A stretch of 64,000 nucleotides of DNA, taken from assembly GCA_022826805.1 (NCBI GenBank), contig JAJDUH010000029.1, positions 1-64,000 on the forward strand. Direction: 5' to 3'. The notes beneath the pieces were generated by a model, which was not told the DNA's origin, searched no databases, and saw nothing but the letters and a program-made list of their open reading frames with translations. This document shows positions 26,561 through 34,995 of the stretch, one piece after another. The first letter of the stretch is position 1; each line of letters opens with the position of its first letter. Origin of the DNA: Candidatus Poribacteria bacterium. Lineage in GTDB: Bacteria > Poribacteria > WGA-4E > WGA-3G. Position numbers and translations under genes: made by a program.

Positions 26561-26902
26561 TTTGAATCTCCTTTGTTTGTATAGTAAATTGTAAAAATTA
26601 TCAAAATTAGTCATACACCATCAATTGGCGAGGTTGGGATACCTCCCGAATAACCAGCGTGCCCTCTCGCTAGGGTGTCGGAACGTTTTAGCACCTATTG
26701 TCTATCTACTGATTTTGATAATTCACTATACATGAAAACTTAGACAAGTGCTACTTAAGAAAAACGCTACTGCCATCAATTAGATTCATTATACATGAAA
26801 CATGAAAAATTTCCCTTGTTTTTTAATGAAATTATTTGAAATTCTTTTTATAGCAAAGTCCGAAGTCGGAGGAAGCCGGAAATAGTTAGGTAGCAATTTG
26901 GG
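26561..26902. other. upstream region with an inverted-repeat-bounded element
   Basis: A/T-rich. GTATAGTAAATTG...TTATCAAAATTAG near 26578-26608 recurs inverted as TTTTGATAATTCACTATAC near 26712-26731, enclosing a half-palindrome (GGCGAGGTTGGGATACCTCCC read as GGCGAGGTT-GGGAT-ACCTCC). This looks like a miniature element of about 155 bases. The promoter of the binding-protein gene should lie in or next to it. ACATGAAA words repeat near 26731 and 26792. No gene is seen. Confidence 0.45.
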
Positions 26903-27859
26903 TTAAAATACGCCCAACACTTCAGATGTTTTTTCATCGACGATTGCGGTCGCGATATTTCCTTGACTGTGGTTAGAAAAATTGACTATCCACGCGAAGC
27001 CTTGAAAGGTGGGATAGGCGTGAACTGCGCGCTGACCTGCTAAAGCGGCTTTGACCCGGGCATCTGACTTTGCGATCTGAAGGACTGCGTCGGCTTTTTG
27101 TTGACACGGAACAGTCTGAGTTGTAAGTGAATCCGATATGCGTCTGCCTTTGTCTACATCTGGCGGTAATGTGTTCGGATTCTGCTGTGCAAGTTTTCGG
27201 AGGTATGCTGCGTATTGGCGATATGCGTCTCGGTGTTTTTTGTAATTCCTGAGTCCGTAAGCGATCGGAATTTGCTCATACTGTGCGGCGCACATTGCCG
27301 CCGCGTCGGCTTCGAGGTGCAATACTTTTACATAGTCTCCGTTCTGCTCGGCTAACTCCCGTTGTTTTCTGAAAAAGGTGGGATAGATACCAAACTCATA
27401 AAACCGATCAGGATAGTGCGGCAGCCATGTTGTGATGAATTTGTCGATATTTTCGGATTCGGTATCCAACACCGAAAGGAGAATTAACGCCAAATGCGCG
27501 TATGGCATTTGGTGGAGATTACAAACCTCTTCCACAAATTGCTGCCAAGCGATTTTGGCACGGGCGCGGTGAGACTGATACTGTTCCTCAATCTCTTGTG
27601 CCTCCTTTTTCGCCCGTGCCGTCCACGTTTTGTATCCGTGCTGGACGTAGTAATCGTAGGCAATTTGGTTCATCGGGACGGAGATACGTTTAAGGCATTC
27701 GGCGGCGGCTTCGTGCCAGCGTGCGAGCTTTGCGAAGTCCCCGGACTGCGTATAACGTTTGATAAAAAGGTCGGCGGTGGCTGCCCCTTGACGAACAGCA
27801 AGGCACGGTTCCGCAAACATGAGTAACATTGGGAGAAGTGATAGGATAACAATTCTCAT
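26903..27859 (-). CDS. exported protein of unknown function
   Basis: A 318-residue protein with a signal peptide (MRIVILSLLPMLLMFAEPCLA). I do not recognise the family. The mature part is rich in Ala, Tyr and charged residues, looks alpha-helical (for example YQSHRARAKIAWQQFVEEV) and could contain TPR-like helices. The C-terminal 55 residues are more beta-like (GFAWIVNFSNHSQGN). Its start codon overlaps the stop of the mutarotase-like gene (TAATG), so the two are probably translationally coupled. A hairpin resembling the dispersed repeat family lies within it at 27490-27512. Confidence 0.7.
   Translation of the reverse strand: MRIVILSLLPMLLMFAEPCLAVRQGAATADLFIKRYTQSGDFAKLARWHEAAAECLKRISVPMNQIAYDYYVQHGYKTWTARAKKEAQEIEEQYQSHRARAKIAWQQFVEEVCNLHQMPYAHLALILLSVLDTESENIDKFITTWLPHYPDRFYEFGIYPTFFRKQRELAEQNGDYVKVLHLEADAAAMCAAQYEQIPIAYGLRNYKKHRDAYRQYAAYLRKLAQQNPNTLPPDVDKGRRISDSLTTQTVPCQQKADAVLQIAKSDARVKAALAGQRAVHAYPTFQGFAWIVNFSNHSQGNIATAIVDEKTSEVLGVF
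27490..27512. repeat. hairpin inside the unknown exported-protein gene
   Basis: CCAAATGC-GCGTAT-GGCATTTGG, preceded by ATTAACG. It resembles the nested-hairpin family, whose units are preceded by ATCAACG and often contain GCGTA, and may be an old copy. Confidence 0.4.
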
Positions 27860-28986
27860 TACTGTAGCATAAAGCGAACGGTTCCAGAGAAGGTTTCATC
27901 AGGGGCAAGCACAATCACACCTGCGGGGATATTCCTCGCTTCTAAATTAATGGCATCGGTCGGGCAGGTATAAGGTTCAAAGCAGATAGAATCCCTGTCA
28001 GGTGGTGTATAGACGACGAGTTCTCTGAATATCGCATCCGATTCCATCACCAAGGTGTGTCCAGTGTCCCGATTCTCAATGAGGCACCGACTCATCCCAT
28101 CAACCAGTTGTACATCCGTAAAGACGTGGTCGAGTTTTAGTTTTCCGAATGGTTGTCCGTTGCGTAGGTCAAGTGTACCGGTGACATCGTTTTGCTTACC
28201 GGTTGGTACGAGAACATCGTCTAATTCCCAGTATTTAGCAGCCGGAACGGTAATCAGTGCTTGTGAAGCATCCGCCGCGCCGGTCAAGTTCGTGCTAAAA
28301 TAGGGGTGGATACCGAATCCCATCGGCATATTCCGGTCCCCCGTATTTTTGATGGAAACCTCCATCGTCAACACTGCCTCTTTGACAGTATAGGCAATCT
28401 CAATTTTAAAAGGGAAGGGATACTGACGGATGACATCGGGAAAATGTTCCGAATCAAGTGAACATACGAGTGTCGCGCTGTTTTCATCGGCAACATGGTC
28501 CTCGACCTGATAGGGCAGATTTAACAGTAAGCCGTGGATGGTTGTTGGGGATTCGGGTGCTTTGTCAAACTGATAGGTTCCCCCTTCAAATTGCCACGTG
28601 CCGTTTCGTATTCGGTTAGGGAAGGGGAACAAAATTGGATTGCCATAAGCAGTTGGGCGTTCTTCCAATGTGGCGAGGTCAGGGGGTGGGTCTATCAGGT
28701 TAATCCACGTCTCTCCATCTGCCACCTTGAAGAGGTAACAGTTATTTCCGAGTGCGGGGACGATTTTGGCGACGGCTTTCCCCTCCTGTTCTATGCTGTA
28801 AACTTGGTGTTTTACCTCAAGGGAATCAAACGTTTTACCCACTGAATACGTTGTATCTGTCATCATTTCCCCTTTATCTGCGTTTGTGAATATCGCTGAA
28901 AGTAAGAAAAAAGCACAAGGCATTCCAAGCCGAAGTGCGCGGTGCCATCTCCTCCCTCCAGATCGACGAAAAGAAAAAATGTCCAT
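27859..28986 (-). CDS. galactose mutarotase-like (aldose 1-epimerase family) protein
   Basis: A protein of up to 375 residues with the galactose-mutarotase fold, which interconverts sugar anomers or binds carbohydrate. Typical blocks are the PFPNRIRNGTW region, TTIHGLLLNLPY, IEIAYTV and GFGIHPYF, where the conserved His residues lie. A hydrophobic segment at 21-37 after a basic stretch could be a signal peptide. Alternatively translation starts at the ATG at 28866 (residue 41), which has AAGGGG close upstream, giving a cytoplasmic enzyme. The sequence cannot settle which is used. It overlaps the next gene by one base. Confidence 0.82.
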   Translation of the reverse strand: MDIFSFRRSGGRRWHRALRLGMPCAFFLLSAIFTNADKGEMMTDTTYSVGKTFDSLEVKHQVYSIEQEGKAVAKIVPALGNNCYLFKVADGETWINLIDPPPDLATLEERPTAYGNPILFPFPNRIRNGTWQFEGGTYQFDKAPESPTTIHGLLLNLPYQVEDHVADENSATLVCSLDSEHFPDVIRQYPFPFKIEIAYTVKEAVLTMEVSIKNTGDRNMPMGFGIHPYFSTNLTGAADASQALITVPAAKYWELDDVLVPTGKQNDVTGTLDLRNGQPFGKLKLDHVFTDVQLVDGMSRCLIENRDTGHTLVMESDAIFRELVVYTPPDRDSICFEPYTCPTDAINLEARNIPAGVIVLAPDETFSGTVRFMLQ

Positions 28987-29035
28987 TATTGATTAGCACC
29001 TCTCTTATGCTTCACGGCACAGCGGAGCGTGCCGA

Positions 29036-29647
29036 CTACTTTTGAGCGCACCAGCGAATGCCGCGCGCCAGGACCTCTCGGAAGTTTGGATTAGAAAAGG
29101 TGACATCGTCGTGCCCACTCTGGAAGCAGAAAATACGAGAATTGTCGTATTCACGTGCCCAACCGAGAACTTTCATACTGTTTGGATGATCGACTGTTAG
29201 TAGAATCGAACTATCATCACCAGCGGATGCCATGGTATAGGTCTCGTCGCCCATCTCCCAGTCGGTAAGCCCCTCGGTAATCGGGTGGTTTGCGTCAGCG
29301 ATTTGTACCTGGAGTGTTTGCCGCGGATAGTATCCGAAATCTCGATCCTGAATGCCGCACATCTCGGAATAGGTGTCCCATTCTGGAAAGGCGAGGATGG
29401 CGTGATGTAAGATGATCACTCCTTGTCCGCGCTCGGTTAGATCGAGGATAGCACCTGCTTGCGCATCCGTAGGGTAGGGACGGTGGAAGTTGTAGAAAAC
29501 GACGGTGTCGTAGTCCTTCTGGTTTGGGTCCTTAACAAAATCGTCGAGATCTTCTCTGACGAACTGAATACCTTCCATACTTTCAAAGACTGCGTCAAAC
29601 TGTTTTTCTTGAAACCCGTGCTCTCCGGTTACGACTGCGATTTTCAT
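29036..29647 (-). CDS. ThuA-domain protein (class I glutamine-amidotransferase-like fold)
   Basis: A 203-residue protein matching the ThuA family, first described in trehalose utilisation and common in Planctomycetes-like genomes. The reaction is not defined. Visible blocks are MKIAVVTGEHGF at the start, TVVFYNFHRPYPTD, GQGVIILHHAI and the end SGHDDVTFSNPNFREVLARGIRW. The start has AAAGGAG 8 bases upstream. It lies upstream of the mutarotase-like gene on the same strand, which suggests a small sugar-related set. Confidence 0.85.
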   Translation of the reverse strand: MKIAVVTGEHGFQEKQFDAVFESMEGIQFVREDLDDFVKDPNQKDYDTVVFYNFHRPYPTDAQAGAILDLTERGQGVIILHHAILAFPEWDTYSEMCGIQDRDFGYYPRQTLQVQIADANHPITEGLTDWEMGDETYTMASAGDDSSILLTVDHPNSMKVLGWAREYDNSRIFCFQSGHDDVTFSNPNFREVLARGIRWCAQK

Positions 29648-29753
29648 TTTTTTCTCCTTTCAAAGTTTTTAGGGTAAAGCCGACAATTGATCGTACATGA
29701 GTGAGGTTAGATGAAGACTAATAAAATATTTCGGTAATTCCACAACCGTATCC

Positions 29754-29911
29754 GGTGCGGTTAGAATGCACATCGCATAAATCAGAATCAACGGTATTCA
29801 TGCCTTATAGGCATGAACCGGGTATGAATGCCTTAATGGCATTCCAAATCAACGGTATTCATGCCGTGTGGCATGAACCGGGAGCGTGTACGCTGCAAAA
29901 CCGCACCTACC
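29754..29911. repeat. GTAG-type palindrome invaded by nested hairpin units
   Basis: The outer arms GGTGCGGTTAGAATGC (29754-29769) and GCAAAACCGCACCTACC (about 29895-29911) form a GTAG-type palindrome. Between them lie hairpin units at 29792-29820, 29826-29844 and 29853-29880, with different stems (CATGCC/GGCATG, GAATGCC/GGCATTC, CATGCC/GGCATG) but the same ATCAACGGTAT and AACCGGG flanks. Confidence 0.85.
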
Positions 29912-29933
29912 GAGTCGGAGTAAAAAGAAATCT

Positions 29934-31265
29934 TTAATATCGCGCCCACTGCCATAATTGCCCCAAAGTGGGGCGTTTGCCGTACATGAGAATCCCAACC
30001 CTATAAATTTTCCCACTGATAAGCGTCACAAGCAGGACAGTTGCACACATTACTAAAATATTCAGTAGAATCTCCCATAAAGGCGGCATTAGCACGTTGA
30101 TACGCATGAACATAAGTATTGGCGAGAAAAAGGGAATATGTGAGAGCAGTACACTGATGGTCGAATCGGGGAGTCTAAACAATTGGAACATCAGTATGAA
30201 GGGAACAACGATGAGCATCGTGAGCGGTCCTCCTGTCTGCTGCGCCTCCTCTTCACTGCTGCAAATTGCGCCAACAACAGCATAAAGCGTCGAATACATG
30301 AAGAAACCAATAATGAAATAGACGAAGAAATAGGCAAGTATCTCGGTACTACTCGCTTTGATAGTCTCAATTACTTGGATAAACTGTATTGGCAGGCTAT
30401 CAATACCAAAGATGCCGAGTAGCGTCTTTATGTTCATAACCAATAACACGCCAAATATCACCCAGATAGCAAACATTGTCAAGCAGACAGAGCAAACCCC
30501 AACGAGTTTGCCAAGTAGCAGTTGATGCGGTTTTACCGATGAAACGATTACCTCAACAATTCGAGTTGTTTTTTCTTCAAGCACACTCCGCATGACCGAG
30601 TTAGCGTAGATGATGACAAACAGGTAAAGCACAAAAACAAGAAGGTAGCCGAGTCCGAGCCGCGCACCTGTCTCTATAGGACTTTCAACTTCTGCTCCCC
30701 CATCTTTTCCTCCACTGCTCTTAACAGCGTAGGCGTTGAATCTAACAGATCGCATAAGTTGACTGACTTCATGCCGAGAATAACCACTTTCAGCGAACCG
30801 TCTGTCGCGGACGATATTTGAAATGATACGACGGAGCGCGCCTTGCATTTCAAAATTAGTCGCTGTTCTGGCATAGAAGCGGACCTCCCCGTTTGCAAAA
30901 ACATCTTTTGGGATTTCAAGATAGGCGTAGAGATCCTTTGTGTTGACGCGTTCTCGGAGTGCGGTTCTTTCCTCTTCTGTCGTAGCAGACACCTCATGGA
31001 GTTGATAAACGAGTTCCCCTTTATGTTGAAAGGTCGAATGCCCCGATATAGCTGTCTGCATCTCTGTAAAGATTTCACCTGTCTCATCAATAACTGCAAG
31101 TTTTCTCATCTCTTTGGTTTTGTCCTCCATGATGGCGAGAAAACTGGACAGGAATACCAACCCACACATCAATACGGGCATAAGAAACAGGGAAGCAACA
31201 AATCCCTTAGATTTAACGCGCGTTGTGTATTCACGTTTAATGACGGTAACGATTTTATTCGGCAT
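29934..31265 (-). CDS. ABC-2 type exporter permease (NatB-like)
   Basis: A 443-residue membrane protein of the ABC-2 family. One N-terminal membrane segment (GFVASLFLMPVLMCGLVFL) is followed by a large external domain (about 50-200) and a C-terminal bundle of about five helices. The start at 31265 is preferred over 31337: it begins MPNKIVTVIKREYTTRV, the usual NatB-like opening, and has GGAGGGG upstream. It overlaps the ATPase gene by 11 bases, so the two form one operon. NatAB-type pumps export sodium or drugs; the substrate here is unknown. Confidence 0.88.
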   Translation of the reverse strand: MPNKIVTVIKREYTTRVKSKGFVASLFLMPVLMCGLVFLSSFLAIMEDKTKEMRKLAVIDETGEIFTEMQTAISGHSTFQHKGELVYQLHEVSATTEEERTALRERVNTKDLYAYLEIPKDVFANGEVRFYARTATNFEMQGALRRIISNIVRDRRFAESGYSRHEVSQLMRSVRFNAYAVKSSGGKDGGAEVESPIETGARLGLGYLLVFVLYLFVIIYANSVMRSVLEEKTTRIVEVIVSSVKPHQLLLGKLVGVCSVCLTMFAIWVIFGVLLVMNIKTLLGIFGIDSLPIQFIQVIETIKASSTEILAYFFVYFIIGFFMYSTLYAVVGAICSSEEEAQQTGGPLTMLIVVPFILMFQLFRLPDSTISVLLSHIPFFSPILMFMRINVLMPPLWEILLNILVMCATVLLVTLISGKIYRVGILMYGKRPTLGQLWQWARY

Positions 31266-32178
31266 CTTGCCCGACCCCTCCGTGTGCTTCAACGCTCTGG
31301 ACGAAAATTTCGTGCAAGGTCGGTTCAACCAATTCAAATCGTGTCACATCAATGCCTTTTTCAACCAATTCGCGAAGAAATGGACGGTAGCCCTCCGGTG
31401 TCTTCAACTTAACTTCAGCGTATTGTCCAAAATCGTTGATTCCTTGAATCCAAGCGGAATTGCGAATTGGTTCAAGGCTACCGAGGTATTCAATCTCAAC
31501 AGAATTCTTGCCAAAAGTACGCTTCACAGCACGGAGTTCACCTTCAAGCAATACTTTGCCTTGATGAATGAGGCAGATGCGATCACATAGTTTCTCCACC
31601 TGTTCCATCACGTGGGTCGAGAAAATAATTGTGCTGCCGTTATCACGCAATTCAAGTATTAAATCTTTAAGGAGTGTCATGTTAATGGGGTCCAGCCCGG
31701 AAAAGGGTTCATCAAGGATAATCAACTCTGGTTTGTGAATCACTGTCGTGATGAATTGAATTTTCTGTGCCATCCCTTTCGAGAGTTCATCAACCCGTTT
31801 ATTTTCCCACTCCGACAGTTGCATTTTCTCCAACCATCGCTCAATCTTACTCAGTGCTTGTTGCTTGTATAAGCCTTTTAACTCGGCAATAAAAAGGATG
31901 ACATCCCGTACCTTCATTTTGCGATATAAGCCACGTTCCTCCGGTAGATATCCAATCTGGTTCAAAAAATCTCGGATATGTCGATTGCCGTTAAACGTAA
32001 TGCTGCCTGCATCCGGCGCAATAATGTCCATTATCATTCGGAGTGTCGTCGTTTTTCCGGCACCGTTGGGACCCAGCAGTCCGTATATGCTCCCCTTTTC
32101 AATGCTGAAGGAGATATCCGATACCGCTGTGAAATCGCCGAATTTCTTATGGACATTTTCGAGTTGGAGGAAACTCAT
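31255..32178 (-). CDS. ABC transporter ATPase (NatA-like)
   Basis: A 307-residue ABC ATPase that powers the permease encoded next. Walker A is GPNGAGKTT, the signature is LSKGMAQKIQF, Walker B plus D-loop is LIILDEPFSGLDP, and the switch His is in STHVMEQ. A C-terminal extension of about 80 residues is usual for the NatA-type group. The start at 32178 (MSFLQLENVHKKFG) is preferred because the 16 upstream codons lie in a spacer palindrome region; the ribosome-binding site is weak either way. Confidence 0.92.
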   Translation of the reverse strand: MSFLQLENVHKKFGDFTAVSDISFSIEKGSIYGLLGPNGAGKTTTLRMIMDIIAPDAGSITFNGNRHIRDFLNQIGYLPEERGLYRKMKVRDVILFIAELKGLYKQQALSKIERWLEKMQLSEWENKRVDELSKGMAQKIQFITTVIHKPELIILDEPFSGLDPINMTLLKDLILELRDNGSTIIFSTHVMEQVEKLCDRICLIHQGKVLLEGELRAVKRTFGKNSVEIEYLGSLEPIRNSAWIQGINDFGQYAEVKLKTPEGYRPFLRELVEKGIDVTRFELVEPTLHEIFVQSVEAHGGVGQDAE

Positions 32179-32205
32179 TGTTTTTTTCCCAAGTCTCGTA
32201 GAAGT

Positions 32206-32236
32206 GTTGGGTTCACTCACGTTCAACCCAACCTAC
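32206..32236. repeat. GTAG-type palindrome (GTTGGGTT/AACCCAAC, CTAC tail)
   Basis: GTTGGGTT, a short CACTCACGTTC loop, AACCCAAC and CTAC. It is the intact form of the family whose split copy is at 7953-8055. Confidence 0.7.
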
Positions 32237-32280
32237 AAAACTGTATGAATTAATGCCCTTTCCCAGTAACGGAAGGAAAC

Positions 32281-32369
32281 CTGGTTAGAAACCTCGTCTA
32301 CCGAGAATTGGAGAGAGACCGGCGAGGTTAGAAACCTCGTCTACCAAGAATAGGTGACAAACCTCGCCA
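32281..32369. repeat. three tandem copies of the AACCTCG-CTACC palindrome family
   Basis: Copies at 32281-32302, 32321-32345 and 32352-32369 share GGTTAGAAACCTCGTCTACC or parts of it. Two stems have lost a base pair (CTCGTC against GGCGAG). They sit between two same-strand genes. Confidence 0.7.
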
Positions 32370-32389
32370 GCGGAAAATCCACGGTAGAT

Positions 32390-33568
32390 TTAATCGGTAA
32401 TTGCTTGATAGGTTAGTACGCGGAACTGGGCGTGGAATGGGGAATCGCCGATCAATTGTGTCATCAAAATGCCGATCAACTCTTCCACAGGATCAATCCA
32501 AAACGTGGTGCTTGCGAGACCGCCCCAACTGTACGTGCCTAAGGAGCCGGGACCTTGCGTCTCGGCGACATCAGTGACGACAGCAAATCCAAGTCCGAAA
32601 CCGCACCCTGTTCTCTCAAGGGGTTGCCAATCATCAGAGATATGATTCATCCTGATGAGTTCAACAGTTTTTCTTCCGAGGAGCCGTACACCATCGAGTT
32701 CTCCATCGTTGAGCAACATCTGACAGAAACGGAGATAATCTGCAGCGGTTGATTGTAGTCCTGCGCCACCGGAGTGAAAAAAACTGAGCGGTCCGCTTGA
32801 AACAGGAGCGTTCTCAATTACCTGAATACTCCCGTCTTCTGCGGGTTCATATAAGGTCGCATATCGATCAGCTTTCTCTTCTGGTACCGAGAAAGCGGTA
32901 TCATTCATACCTAAGGGATTAAAGATATGCGTTTTTAAATACTCCTCGAATGGCATACCAGACACAACCTCTACGAGGTAGCCGAGTACATCGGTAGACA
33001 TACCGTAATTCCATGCGGCACCCGGATGGTGGAGAAGTGGAATCTTTCCGAGTTCCTGTGCCATGTATGCGAGGTCTTCACGGTAGTAATTCGCCTCTCT
33101 ATACCGTTGATGAATCGGGTGTTCTCCCTCACCACCATAGATAAGACCGGAGGTGTGTGTAAGCAGATGTTTGACCGTCATCTCATTTTCTACGTCAACA
33201 ATATCGGCACCACCCTCCGTGTAAGCTTGCATGTCTTTGAAAGCGGGGATCAATTCGGAGACGGGTGTGCCGAGTTGAAAATGCCCTTGCTCATAGAGCA
33301 TCATCACAGCGATGCTGGTAATTGGCTTCGTCATCGAGTAAATTCGGAAAATGGTGTCAAAGTCCACCGGTTTGGCGGAGGCAATATCCTGTGTTCCAAA
33401 CTTCTCAAAATGGACGAGCTTGCCCTCACGGGCTATCATCGTCAATGCACACGGGATTTTTCCATTGTCAACCCAGCGTTGCATGACGGGTGCGATGCGC
33501 CCTAAACGCGAGGTAGACATGCCGACATCTTCGGGCACTGCTCGCGGTAATCCTTCATATATTGCCAT
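32390..33568 (-). CDS. serine hydrolase, class C beta-lactamase fold (paralog 1)
   Basis: A 392-residue cytoplasmic beta-lactamase-family (PBP4*/EstB-like) hydrolase. The nucleophile motif SMTK (Ser78-Lys81) lies in FRIYSMTKPITS, and the Tyr motif is in WNYGMSTDVLG. GGAGLQSTAADYLRFCQMLLN is a family block. No signal peptide is present. AGGAG lies 6 bases before the ATG. It is the last of three tandem paralogs (downstream of 33661-34845). It probably acts on esters or peptides; a true beta-lactamase role is unlikely. Confidence 0.9.
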   Translation of the reverse strand: MAIYEGLPRAVPEDVGMSTSRLGRIAPVMQRWVDNGKIPCALTMIAREGKLVHFEKFGTQDIASAKPVDFDTIFRIYSMTKPITSIAVMMLYEQGHFQLGTPVSELIPAFKDMQAYTEGGADIVDVENEMTVKHLLTHTSGLIYGGEGEHPIHQRYREANYYREDLAYMAQELGKIPLLHHPGAAWNYGMSTDVLGYLVEVVSGMPFEEYLKTHIFNPLGMNDTAFSVPEEKADRYATLYEPAEDGSIQVIENAPVSSGPLSFFHSGGAGLQSTAADYLRFCQMLLNDGELDGVRLLGRKTVELIRMNHISDDWQPLERTGCGFGLGFAVVTDVAETQGPGSLGTYSWGGLASTTFWIDPVEELIGILMTQLIGDSPFHAQFRVLTYQAITD

Positions 33569-33660
33569 TAAAATCTCCTATAGGGTAGTTGTCAGTCATC
33601 AGTAGTCGGTTGTCAGTTAAAGAGGTCTTAATGCCCATTACAACCCACTTGTGACAAGTA

Positions 33661-34845
33661 CTAGTCGGTTAGTGCCTGATAAGCCAAAACTCGGAATTGG
33701 GTGTGGAATGGAGAATCGGCACCGACGAGTTGTGTCATGAAAATGCCGATTAAGTCTTCCGCAGGATCAATCCAAAATGTAGTGCTTGCCATCCCCCCCC
33801 AACTGCAAGTACCTACAGAACCGAGGCTGCTCGTGTCAGCAACATTTGTGATAACAGAGAACCCGAGTCCAAAACCTGTCCCTATTCTCTCAGGAGCCAA
33901 CCAATCAGGTGGAACATGGCTCATTCTAATAAGTTCGGTGGTTTTTCTTCCAAGAAGCCGTACGCCATCAAGTTCGCCATCGTTGAGCACCATTTGGCAG
34001 AAACGGAGATAATCTGCAGCGGTTGATTGTAACCCTCCGCCACCAGAGTGGAAAAAACTCAACGGTCCAGTTGCAGCATGGATCTTCTTAATTGCTTGAA
34101 GTTCACCGTTTTCCCCGAACTCATATACCTTTGAATATCGGTCAGCGTTTTCAACGCGCACTGAAAAACCGGTGTCATCCATACCTAAAGGCTCAAAAAT
34201 ACGATTTTTCAAAAACGTCTCAAACGGCATACCCGATACGACTCCTACAAGGTAGCCGAGTATATCGGTAGACATACCGTACTTCCACGCGCTCCCGGGC
34301 TGGTGGATGAGCGGGATACTTCCGAGCTTTTGTATCATGTTTGTGAGGTCACCGCCGTAGAGATCTGCTTCTTCATAACGCTGATCGATTGGATGGCAAT
34401 CCCTATTGCTGTCATAGATAAGCCCAGCGGTATGTGTGAGCAAATGCTTTATTGTTATATCGCGCTCCGCATCAACAATGGCACTGCCATCTTCAGTGTA
34501 GACCTTCATGTCCTTAAAAAATGGAACAAATTCGGAGACAGGTGTACTGAGTTGAAAATGTCCTTCCTCATAGAGCATCATTACAGCGACACTGGTAATC
34601 GGCTTCGTCATTGAGTAGAGGCGGAAGATGGTATCAAATTCTACGGGTTTGGCGGCGACGATATCCTGCATACCAAATTTTTCAAAATGAACGAGTTTGC
34701 CTTCCCGCGCTATCATTGTCAAGGCACACGGGATTTTTCCCGTGTCAATATAGCCCTGCATGACCGGAGCAATACGTCTTAACCGCGAGGTAGACATGCC
34801 GACATCTTCGGGGATCGCTCGCGGTAATCCATGATATGTTGTCAT
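33661..34845 (-). CDS. serine hydrolase, class C beta-lactamase fold (paralog 2)
   Basis: A 394-residue close paralog of the preceding hydrolase, aligned along its whole length (for example LPRA(V/I)PEDVGMSTSRL at the start). The nucleophile motif is SMTK in FRLYSMTKPITS, with WKYGMSTDILG as the Tyr block. The ATG at 34845 has AGGAG 6 bases upstream, in the same CCTATAGGAGA leader as paralog 1, so the duplication included the leader. It has no signal peptide. Paralogs 1 and 2 are more alike than either is to paralog 3. Confidence 0.9.
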   Translation of the reverse strand: MTTYHGLPRAIPEDVGMSTSRLRRIAPVMQGYIDTGKIPCALTMIAREGKLVHFEKFGMQDIVAAKPVEFDTIFRLYSMTKPITSVAVMMLYEEGHFQLSTPVSEFVPFFKDMKVYTEDGSAIVDAERDITIKHLLTHTAGLIYDSNRDCHPIDQRYEEADLYGGDLTNMIQKLGSIPLIHQPGSAWKYGMSTDILGYLVGVVSGMPFETFLKNRIFEPLGMDDTGFSVRVENADRYSKVYEFGENGELQAIKKIHAATGPLSFFHSGGGGLQSTAADYLRFCQMVLNDGELDGVRLLGRKTTELIRMSHVPPDWLAPERIGTGFGLGFSVITNVADTSSLGSVGTCSWGGMASTTFWIDPAEDLIGIFMTQLVGADSPFHTQFRVLAYQALTD

Positions 34846-34857
34846 CAAGGTCTCCTA

Positions 34858-34995
34858 TAGATAGTTGTCAGTAGCCAGTAGTCGGCTGTCAGTAACAAGA
34901 GGTTCTGATAACAATGCACCTCCTGCTGGAATATTCCCAGGTGGGGAAGATTGTTACGGATCGCCTCTTAACTGATAACCGATAACCGACAACTA
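34858..34995. repeat. miniature element with TTGTC... terminal inverted repeats
   Basis: GTTGTCAGTAGCCAGTAGTC at the left and ACTGATAACCGATAACCGAC at the right form imperfect inverted ends with inner TAACAAT/ATTGTTA arms. A similar element is at 62106-62225. Confidence 0.65.
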
